In this document: one piece after another, positions 22,187 through 30,403 of the stretch
Position numbering within the stretch: the first letter of the stretch is position 1
Layout of the letters: each line of letters opens with the position of its first letter
Assembly: GCA_032718475.1 (NCBI GenBank)
Contig: JAUCBJ010001552.1
Span: 1-57,152, forward strand
Length of the DNA: 57,152 bases
Direction of reading: 5' to 3'
From: Nemertoderma westbladi
Taxonomy: Eukaryota; Xenacoelomorpha; Nemertodermatida; Nemertodermatidae
Notes under the pieces: model-generated
Told to the model about the DNA's origin: nothing
The model's database searches: none
What the model saw: only the letters and a program-made list of their open reading frames with translations
Made by a program: the position numbers and the translations under genes

Positions 22187-25100
22187 CCTCAGGTCAGGTC
22201 AGGTATTCTAGGTCATTGATCAAGAAAACTTGCCACCTCCATGCAGCATAAAGGAGGTGCCACCTGTAGCTTCATAGACCCTCTTACTAGGGCAAATCTG
22301 GTCCTGTAACTAGGACCCCCTTCGTTCTGGGATAAGGACGCCCTTGGTCCTGGATTAAGGACCCATATACTTGGCTGCAGGGGTATATGGCCTGACCAGG
22401 CAGATGGTGATCTACCAATGGCTGGTTAGGAGTAGAGTGTTCTCATGTCCACTCTGAGAGCACTTCACTGCGACCTGCACCTGGCAGCAAGGGTACAGGG
22501 CATGACCCAGCAGATGAGCTGCAACAGCCAATGGTGGATCATGTACGCCAGAGTAGATATGGGTGATGGGCCTCATATCTGACTCCATTGCGACACCCAC
22601 CCTGTGGAATGGCAAACCAGGGTGTGGTATTTGCCCCGAGAGCTGACTCGGCAAAAAAAAGCACCCCCCAACCCCCACTATGGATTACATTAGCAATGCG
22701 GAGGTCCGGCCACTAGAGGCCAGTGGAATTACCGGACACAATCGGCCTCACAGGCGTCAGTTAACTCCTGACCGGCTGCCTGTCTCACCCCCTACTGGAT
22801 AGAGAGCAGCCAACAATTATTTGAGTCCCTTTCCTGATGACCTTTCTGGCCCAAACCCTGGGTCACCAGGGAGGCCAGATTGTGATGGGGAGAGGGATTC
22901 TGGAGTTGGAGGCTACTCTCATGTTCCACCCCGACCAACAAAGCCATTGGTGAATCTGAGGCAAGTCACTAGACTAGCCTCAGTAAACACCCTAACACTC
23001 GGGTCCCCAATGCGACAAGGTGAGCTGACTGCCTTGGCAGATAAGCTTTCTCTTAGCGCAGTGGGTGTTCAAGAGCACCGAATGCAGACTGGACAGACTG
23101 ATGAGGTTCTGATTAAGGACATGGGGGGCGGTTGGCGACTCGCCCTCGCGTCAGCAGATGATAGTGGCAATGGTGGAATTGGTCTATTGATGAATCCAAC
23201 TGCACATGCAGCATTGGGCAAAATAGACCAAATCTCGAACCGCATCATCCGTTGCCACTTCTCATGTTCTGGAAGACTGGCTAAGAAGTTTCCTAAGGTG
23301 GTTCTGATTGTGTGCTACTCTCCAACTAGTGTTGCCCCTGTAGAGGAGGTGGAAAATTTCTACCACAATCTACAAGCAGCTACTGATGGAGTGGATCAGC
23401 ATGCATTCTTAACATTCCTGGGAGACTTTAATGCAAGTCTGCATCAATCACCTACATCGCCCTGGGTCTATAGCAATAGTGTTAACCGAAATTCTGTCCA
23501 TCTTCAGGATTTTATCTCTGGAAATGGATTGTTTTCGGCTGGAACCCAGTTCAAGAAGCGAACTGGAAAGCTATGGACTCATAGTGGACCCAGTGGTCAC
23601 AAGTCCCAGATAGACCATATTCTGTTTCGTAGGAAATACAGGAGCTCTATACAAGACTGTAATGCATTTACACTTCGACCCTTCTCCAGTGATCACCGCC
23701 TTATTGTGGCCAAGGTAAGACTTAGTCTGCGTGCTAGCAGAACAACGAAATCTGCCTTGCCGCGGCATGACTGGTCCTCTCTGTTGCAACAGCCAAGTGT
23801 GAGATCCAGCTTCACACTACAGCTGAGCAACAGGTATGAGGCTCTTGCCTCTGAGGCGGCAGATCACTGTGAGGGCTATACTGCCTTTACAGAAGCAGTT
23901 AAGTTAGCAGCTGCAGAAACAGTTCCTGTATACCCTCGAAACAGGAAAAGGGCCCCCTGGACTGACAACAAAATTCAGAAGTGCCGAAATGACCTTCATA
24001 AGGCGCAGAAAGAGTCCCGACTCAAACAGACAACAGCGGCCAAGAATGCAGTTAAGGCTGCATCTAGGTCCCTGAACAGGCAGTACTCTGTTAATCTACA
24101 GGAGCTAATAAACCAACAGGTTGATGCCATCAATGATGCTGACGACAGCAGGCAATCATCCCAGGCATGGAAATCGAGCAATCTGCTTACTGGGCGGAAA
24201 AGCCAACCAACCAGCAAGATTAAGGCTGAATCACCAGCCGATCGCCTCAATAATGGTTGGAAAGCCCACTTTGAAAAGCTCCTCAATAATGACAGGGTAT
24301 TGGCTGATAACTTTATAGAAGTAAAAGTGTCTGAGTATGTACTCCCAGATATTCCCATTGGCGATATCTCCTTTGCAGAAGTGAAGGCTGCTGCAAAGAG
24401 CATTACGATCAATCGTGCCAGTGGAGTAGATGGTGTTCCCCCAGAGGTCTTTAAAATACCTGAGTGTTTAAAGCTCATCTATCCCATCATAGTAGACATG
24501 TACCGAACAACAAGAGTCCCACAAGAAATGAAAACAAATAAGTTGGTGCCAGTTCCCAAGAAGGGCAACCTAACACTCTATGGTTCTTTTCGGGGAATCT
24601 CATTGATCTCGATTGCTGCAAAGCTATACAATAGGATTCTATTAAATCGCATCAGGGATCCCATTGAGAGACTGCTCCGTGGAAATCAGAATGGGTTCCG
24701 TAAAGGTCGTGGGACCATGGAGCCCATTTTGGCACTTAGAAGGATAATTGAAGAATTATCAAAAAAGAAAGACAGGCATCTGGCTGTTATCTTTGTTGAC
24801 TTCTTCAAGGCCTTTGATTCAGTCTCTCGGTCACGTATGTTCAGCATACTTTCATTATATGGGATTCCTGATGAAATTATTGCAGCAATCAGATCAGTAT
24901 ACGATGGTTCGACAACATTTGTGTCTACTGTTGACGGTGACACAGAACCATTTGAAGTGTTATGGGGCGTCCTCCAAGGAGACACACTTGCACCATTCTT
25001 GTTCATTATTGTGGTTGACTATGTTCTACGCATGTCCTTAGATCATCATAATGATGATGGGGTGATGATATCTCCACCTACTGGCTCCAGAAGTCGAGGA

Positions 25101-25946
25101 AATCCTGCCAAGTACCTAACTGATCTAGACTTTGCTGATGACTTAGGAGTACTCTCAGAATCATTAGAGGGAGCCCAACGGCTCCTCAGCTCATTAGAAC
25201 ATGCTGCTTCTAGTGTTGGTCTTTTTATTAACTCCAGAAAGACCAAAATTCTGACAGTTAACTTTGAAAGTCCTCAGCAAGTCTCTGATCGGATGAGCAT
25301 AAGCTCAAAGGATGGTATGCTTGAGCATGTGGACAACTTCTGTTACCTGGGATCATGGATCCGGAAGTCAGGTGAGGACCTTCGAATACGTAAGGGAAAG
25401 GCATGGGCAGCCTTGAATAGGCTTTCCAGGATTTGGAAGTCACCTAGAATTAATCGGAAACTTAAGGTCCGATTATTTAGAGCAGCAGTAGTTCCAGTAC
25501 TCCTCTACGGGAGTCCATGCTGGGCTCTAACTGCTGAGGACACCAAATCTCTGGATGGCACATTCACAAGAATGCTACGCCGGGTTCATTGTGTCAAGTA
25601 CAATGCACACATCTCCAACCAGACACTATATAACATTGGAGGTGTCTCATTGGTTCCCCCAAGCTTGACACTAGAACAAAATCGCCTCCGCTTTGCAGGA
25701 CATTGCTTTCGCCGTGAGGACCAGCCAGTGCATAATCTTGTACTTTGGCAGCCTCATGGAGTGAATAAGCATAGTGGACAGCCCATGACTTTCTTGAGAC
25801 GCGTCTTAAAGGACACTGGCCTTAAAGATGCGGATGATCTAGCAAATGTCATGAGTGATAGGGAGTTGTGGCGGTGCAATTTTGTTGACAAGCCGGCACA
25901 GCATTCTTAAAAATGCAGCTGCAATGCAGCATGCCGATCCTAGTAG
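22187..25946 (+). mobile_element. Nearly full-length RTE-like LINE, copy A
   Basis: A 3.76-kb non-LTR retrotransposon flanked by a perfect 11-bp duplication. It contains one long ORF and ends in GATCCTAGTAG with no long poly-A, as in the RTE clade, whose 3' ends are often short tandem repeats. Copies of the same family are at 43714-47579 and in fragments at 17850, 27745, 37319 and 42005. The 5' end appears slightly shorter than in copy B. Confidence 0.92.
22821..25910 (+). CDS. LINE polyprotein: AP endonuclease plus reverse transcriptase
   Basis: The open frame spans 1029 codons, though the first codon is TTG; the first ATG is at 23010. Order of domains: apurinic-type endonuclease (Glu of VGVQEHR near residue 83, LGDFNAS near 199, SDHRL near 290), a basic linker, and reverse transcriptase (GSFRGISLI, NGFRKGRGT, VDFFKAFDS, LQGDTLAPFLF, and the catalytic box DLDFADDLG near 770). 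A C-terminal region with GSPCWALTAEDTKSLDG follows. All expected catalytic residues are present. Compared with copy B, the upstream reading frame was lost through two extra A in the run near 22655 and a TAG at 22799-22801, so the natural N-terminus is damaged. The enzyme core is nonetheless intact, which points to a recent insertion. Confidence 0.9.
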   Translation: MSPFPDDLSGPNPGSPGRPDCDGERDSGVGGYSHVPPRPTKPLVNLRQVTRLASVNTLTLGSPMRQGELTALADKLSLSAVGVQEHRMQTGQTDEVLIKDMGGGWRLALASADDSGNGGIGLLMNPTAHAALGKIDQISNRIIRCHFSCSGRLAKKFPKVVLIVCYSPTSVAPVEEVENFYHNLQAATDGVDQHAFLTFLGDFNASLHQSPTSPWVYSNSVNRNSVHLQDFISGNGLFSAGTQFKKRTGKLWTHSGPSGHKSQIDHILFRRKYRSSIQDCNAFTLRPFSSDHRLIVAKVRLSLRASRTTKSALPRHDWSSLLQQPSVRSSFTLQLSNRYEALASEAADHCEGYTAFTEAVKLAAAETVPVYPRNRKRAPWTDNKIQKCRNDLHKAQKESRLKQTTAAKNAVKAASRSLNRQYSVNLQELINQQVDAINDADDSRQSSQAWKSSNLLTGRKSQPTSKIKAESPADRLNNGWKAHFEKLLNNDRVLADNFIEVKVSEYVLPDIPIGDISFAEVKAAAKSITINRASGVDGVPPEVFKIPECLKLIYPIIVDMYRTTRVPQEMKTNKLVPVPKKGNLTLYGSFRGISLISIAAKLYNRILLNRIRDPIERLLRGNQNGFRKGRGTMEPILALRRIIEELSKKKDRHLAVIFVDFFKAFDSVSRSRMFSILSLYGIPDEIIAAIRSVYDGSTTFVSTVDGDTEPFEVLWGVLQGDTLAPFLFIIVVDYVLRMSLDHHNDDGVMISPPTGSRSRGNPAKYLTDLDFADDLGVLSESLEGAQRLLSSLEHAASSVGLFINSRKTKILTVNFESPQQVSDRMSISSKDGMLEHVDNFCYLGSWIRKSGEDLRIRKGKAWAALNRLSRIWKSPRINRKLKVRLFRAAVVPVLLYGSPCWALTAEDTKSLDGTFTRMLRRVHCVKYNAHISNQTLYNIGGVSLVPPSLTLEQNRLRFAGHCFRREDQPVHNLVLWQPHGVNKHSGQPMTFLRRVLKDTGLKDADDLANVMSDRELWRCNFVDKPAQHS

Positions 25947-25957
25947 TAATTCTCGGT
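25947..25957. repeat. Right copy of LINE target-site duplication
   Basis: TAATTCTCGGT, identical to 22176-22186, followed immediately by the remainder of the P450 pseudogene. Confidence 0.92.
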
Positions 25958-26370
25958 AAATATTTCCGCGGAATAAAGTTTCGGTCGCCCTGCGAATTCG
26001 TTCCCTTTGCATACCAAAGCCTATATCTATATCGTTTAGCGTGACAACCTTGAGAAACGGCCCGAAAGATAACGTGATTACCGGACCCGCTTCCTTACTC
26101 TACTCCATTAGTATCTGGTAGATTCGCTTATCTTTCGGTCCCGAGAATATGTTTCCTAGTAGCGGCCAGCTGTGAGGCGCCGGAGGCTTCTTGTATCTCA
26201 AACGCCATAGGATGGTGTACGCTATGTAGACCACCAATATAAAAGTAACAGCCCCAACTGCTATCTGAAATAACTCTGAAGTCTGAATATCTGAAGTCCT
26301 TTTTTTAGATTCTAATGAAACTATTTAATTTAAAGATTGAAGTAGAAGCTTGAAAATCCAATAAAAAGAG

Positions 26371-27420
26371 TTAATTGTATTATTTATTTGTCAAGAACGT
26401 TAAGTAAAAACCTTACCGATAGGTATGTCAGAGCCAAAGTATGTAAAAAACTAAAAAGCAACAATACCTATACGTTGCATGCAATCAGTGATCAACTGAC
26501 GGCAGCCAGCTGATCGGTAGGTTTCGCCCCTCAACTGAAGGCATTCTCAGGAGGCCAAGCCAGGAAATGTAGAGAGAGATTCCCAAAGGGGGACGGAACA
26601 GGTAACGAAATGAAGATATGTCTGTACTGTAACTAACCACTGGGAAGCATCACGGTAAACTTGCGCCAATCACGTTTCTGCTTGTTGAGAACCGGCTTTC
26701 GTGTTTGGATGTAATACATTTCAAGCTTTTGCAAGACTGGCCGCAATGGGTGTCTAGCAATTACAGTGAAATATTTAAACAATTCACGCCAGTCAGTCAG
26801 TCAACGTGTATTGGGCTCGCCGCGGTACGACATGATGCGGTTGTGCACAGTCTTACCCTGTTCGCTCCCACCATTGGCTGTCCCATCCTGGTGCTGTCTA
26901 ACGCGTTCAAACAAGTGTTGGATGGTGTGTCCAACCCTTACAAGAGGGACAAGAGAAAGAGTAAACGACGTTAGACACTAGGAGTTCCGGGACGGGGTGT
27001 TTGAGAGATGGGAGTGACTGGCGCAGTTTAGATGTTGTAAAAACAAACCGAACTGGCCGTGTGCAAGACCTGGGTATAAGACAACGTAACTTTCGAACAA
27101 ACAGATCAGTTGCCCGACCTCGGTACTCGTACTTACAGATATGAGGCTTGGAATCACAGACATCTCTTCATTTCATTACCTGTTCCATCCCCCTTTGGGA
27201 ATTTCTCTCTACATTTCCTGGCTGCCTGGCTTGGCCTCCTGATAATGGTTTCAGTTGCGGGGCGAAACCTACCGATCAGCTGGCTGCCGTCAGCTGATCA
27301 CTGATTGCATGCAACGTCTAGGTCTTGTTGCTTTTTAGTTTTTTACATACTTTGGCTCTGACATACCTACCGGTAAGGTTTTACTTTAACGTGCTTGATA
27401 AATAAATAAAATACAATTAA
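26371..27420. repeat. Large fold-back: 255-265 bp inverted arms around a 530-bp spacer
   Basis: The left arm (26371-26625) is repeated inverted at 27155-27420. The best-conserved stretch runs from 'accttaccg' through 'tgtcagagccaaagtatgta', and includes TTGCATGCAATCAGTGATCA and CAGCCAGCTGATCGGTAGGT. The arms differ by scattered substitutions and an 8-bp insertion. The spacer has two short overlapping open frames (26705-26981) with no recognised similarity. It lies between two copies of the P450 N-terminal fragment. Confidence 0.88.
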
Positions 27421-27515
27421 TACTAATTTAAAGATATATATATTATATGTATATAGGCTAATGTGATATCATGTACTGTACCGTACCCAGTACCGGACCG
27501 GTACCGGTACGGGGG

Positions 27516-27744
27516 TCGTTCCCTTTGCGGACCAAAGCCTCCCCGATCGAGTCTATATCGTTTAGCGTGACAACCTTGAGAAACGGCCCGAAAGATAACG
27601 TGATTACCGGACCCGCTTCCTTACTCTACTCCATTAGTATCTGGTAGATTCGCTTATCTTTCGGTCCCTAGAATATGTTGCCTAGTAGCGGCCAGCTGTG
27701 AGGCGCCGGAGGCATCTTCTTGTATCTCAAACGCCATTGGATGG
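27516..27744 (-). pseudogene. Second copy of the P450 N-terminal fragment
   Basis: Nearly identical to 25998-26240, from the hydrophobic hinge (APHSWPLLGN) through VTLNDID. This copy keeps DSIGEALVRKGN in frame, where the first copy has a small deletion. It shares the early in-frame TAG with the first copy, so the stop predates the duplication. It is truncated at both sides: an ACCGGT-rich tract on one side and a LINE fragment directly on the other. Confidence 0.88.
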
Positions 27745-28550
27745 AGAACTGAAAACAAAAGTTGGTTCCAGTCCCAAAGAAAGGCAACCTAACAACCCGT
27801 GGATCTTTTCGTGGAATCTCATTAATCTCGATTGCTGCAAAGTTATACAACAGAATTATAATAAATCGCATCAGGGATCCTGTTGAGAGACTGTTACGTG
27901 GGAACCAAAATGGTTTCCGTAAAGGTCGTGGGACCATGGAGCCTATTCTGGCACTTAGAGAAGAATAATCGAAGAGTTATCAATAAAGAAAGACAGACAG
28001 ACCTCTTAGAAGGATAAATCGAAGAGTTATCAATAAAGAAAGACATACAACTGGCTATTATCTTTGTTGATTTCCTAAAGCCTTCGACTCAGTTTCCAGA
28101 CCACTTATCTTCAGCATTCAGGTAGCATGGGATTCCTGAGGAAATTATTGCAGCTATCAGATCACTGTACGATGGTTCCACCACATTTGTGTCTACTGCT
28201 GATGGTGATACTGATCCATCCAGCGTTCTTTCGGGGTGACACACTTGCACAACATTATTATTAATAATTGTTTTTGATTATGTCCTACGCATGCCCTTAG
28301 ACCATCTTAATAAAGATGAGAGTGATGGTAACACCCCCTAATGGCTCAACAAGTAGAGGAAATCCAACAAAGTCCCACTCATCTAGACTTTGCTGATGAC
28401 TTGGGGGTACTGTCAGAATCACTAGAGGGAGCCTAAAGACTCCTGCGCTCATTGGAGCAGGTCGCTACTACTGTTGGTCCTGTTGTAAACTCCAAGAAGA
28501 CAATTATTATGAGAGTTGTGGTGGCGCAATTTTGTCCACAAGCCGTCATA
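27745..28550 (+). pseudogene. Decayed RTE-like LINE fragment, copy C
   Basis: Begins within the reverse transcriptase region of the family (the segment encoding KLVPVPKKGNL, here with GTTGGTTCC). It has NGFRKGRGTMEPILALR intact, then accumulates frameshifts, a short internal duplication near 27960-28050 and deletions. The last homologous piece is the 3' end of the ORF ('gttgtggtggcgcaatttt'). It is more divergent than copies A and B. Confidence 0.9.
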
Positions 28551-30144
28551 ACATCCAGGAGACGATGAAATGTGTGGAATTTATTCAATGAAATGAAGTT
28601 AAATTGAATAAAGTTGTTCGTCAAAATCCATTTTTCTTAATTAAGAGTAATTATAATTATATTTCAACAAAATGCATTGTTAATGATGGTTGTGTTTATA
28701 ATAATTTAATATGGAATAACTAACACTAGATTACCTATGTCTCGTGATCACTGGGCCATAATATAAGAGATTTCGCATGTTTCTTGTTAAATTTAGTTAA
28801 AAATGTATTTCTGAATTAATAAAGCCGATAAAAATCAAACGATACATCAGAAAATAAAATACAAAGGCTCCCAATAGGTTATCGTCTTTATAATACTATT
28901 TTTGTAAGTAGGTCTATATATTTTATTGCATGATTATATGCTATTTATATTTCTCGAGTCGCATTCTCCCTTTTCTGACTGTTTAGTCATTCGACTTATG
29001 TCTAGTTTATTTCAGCACCTGACGTGATGGTACTAGTAGTTGTAACGTATGTGAATATTTAATTAGATTTTTCATGTTTTGCCCCCCCCCCCCCCCTACC
29101 CCATCCATTCATGAGCAGTAAATACAACAATAATATATATGTCAGTTTAACCGCTATACACACTACTGCGCAGAATTATACTTTATCCACACCGCATTTG
29201 CTCCACTTTTTCGTAAAGATTGTGCGAATATCCCACGAACTTGTGTCTATTCCTGCATGTGCATGGTTTTCGTGATTTACCTAATTAGTAATGCCCGGAA
29301 TTCCAATGTCCGGTATTGGACATTTTCCTTTCTCTTCGGAATGAAATATTTTTTCATGAATTTATATCATTTTAATAAGCACTGCTACTGCATTTCAATA
29401 GCTTTTCTTACACAACTTTTTTAGCCACAATAATTGTCAGATAAAAACAAATTGTGACACCATAAGTTGCTCAGTGAGATGCTGCAATATCACACTTTAA
29501 TCACATTGTATTAATTGTACACATTAATTGTATTAATTCAGTGACATGGACTCCCCCCCCCCCCCCCCTCCCCACCCAAAAAAAAATCTACAAATCTTAG
29601 TCTGATTGCATAAAATTTGAAACAGATGTTTGACCGATGTTTATTTGTAGCTAAAGATGAAAACGAAAAATATTATTCTGTCTTATATATTCTGTCTAAT
29701 ATTCTCGGCGTGAGATCAAAGTAAAATCTCTTTCAAGTTCCATACAATCTCTACGATTTATAGAGGAGGGGGGAGGGGGGGGGGGGGGTAATGTAGCTGA
29801 ATCATGTTACAATATTCTGGAGATGATGCATGTACAGGTACACTGATGTACAACAGTAATGTAGAGTTATGTCGAATGGCTAGTCGTAATAATTATGTTC
29901 GAAAGTCGTAACGTAACGCATATATGTAGACTTAGTGAATTTAATACCTTATTATACGCTTACTTACCCCTAAAGATGATTTAGACTTATTTTCGTTATT
30001 GTGACACTCAGAACCGGTCTAAAAAGTCACCTCTTGAATTTTAATCAATTTAATTAAAAAAAGAATGGAAAGTAGCATTTAAATATTGTTAGCTTCTCCT
30101 GATAAGTGTTTATTTTAATTGTGAACCAATTATTTTTGTTTCAG
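28551..30144. other. Last calcineurin intron segment
   Basis: AT-rich sequence with C- or G-runs near 29083, 29552 and 29766. No gene or transposon end was recognised. The branch and acceptor region ends in TTTTTGTTTCAG at 30133-30144. Confidence 0.6.
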
Positions 30145-30257
30145 CTATGTCTGGATTTAGTCCCAATATGAAAATATGTTCCTTCGACGAAGCTAGAACT
30201 CTGGATAAAGTGAACGAGCGAATGCCACCAAGACGTGAGGGCAAGAAAGGACCCTAG
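30145..30257 (+). CDS. PPP3C: Calcineurin A, last exon with autoinhibitory domain
   Basis: This encodes [20 protein letters not shown] then [17 protein letters not shown] and a TAG. The segment from ICSFDEA to ERMPPRR is the C-terminal autoinhibitory domain that blocks the catalytic cleft until Ca2+/calmodulin binds. The acceptor is TTGTTTCAG. The first two bases complete an Ala codon after either exon 6a or 6b, giving Q-D/E-Q then A-M-S-GFSP; this corresponds exactly to the vertebrate splice form without the 10-residue cassette. The protein stops six residues after the PPRR core, whereas vertebrate proteins continue for several tens of residues. Confidence 0.96.
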
Positions 30258-30310
30258 TGTTACATTTTGTTATAGCGCCACGTTGGATAAGCGCGACACC
30301 TGAACTTGTT
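30258..30310 (+). other. Start of calcineurin 3' untranslated region
   Basis: Sequence directly after the stop codon. A clear AATAAA at a typical distance was not identified, so the transcript end is not placed. Confidence 0.4.
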
Positions 30311-30403
30311 TTGTCATTGGGGCAACCTGAATTAGGTTGGGCATTGGGGCAACCTGAAATAGGTTTGGCATTGGGGCAACCTGCATGAGGTTGGGAAAAG
30401 CTG
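30311..30403. repeat. Short tandem repeat in the probable 3' UTR
   Basis: Three to four copies of a unit of about 29 bp containing 'cattggggcaacctgaa' and 'taggttg'. The position just downstream of the calcineurin stop suggests it is transcribed. Confidence 0.75.

Larger units (their letters stand above)
21045..26290 (-). pseudogene. Cytochrome P450 pseudogene (CYP2-clan-like), split by a LINE
   Basis: Reading the minus strand from 26290: a hydrophobic N-terminal anchor (GAVTFILVVYIAYTILW), the proline hinge PPAPHSWPLLGN, FAGRPKLYS, the C-helix block DFSPQWRFLRK, the I-helix SAGIDTT, the K-helix E-L-L-R in HELLRYA, and the heme motif FPAGRRICLGE (Cys codon 21198-21200). The C-terminus ends at a TAA at 21045-21047. 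A LINE (22187-25946) splits the C-helix region. Independent lesions include a TAG soon after the hinge (M-E-stop), frameshifts before FAGRP, after ADYIP, before SAGID and before the heme motif, a TAA near AAE, and a TAA after AIAKP. There are no introns across the visible coding length, so it may be a retrocopy or derive from an intron-poor gene. It is antisense to the host calcineurin intron. Confidence 0.92.

Noticed and set aside
23996-24478. Antisense ORFs within the LINE copies
   Set aside because: They mirror the conserved LINE coding strand and have no independent support.
26705-26981. Gene in the spacer of the fold-back
   Set aside because: Two overlapping short frames of similar length with no domain and no conserved counterpart; coding potential cannot be supported.
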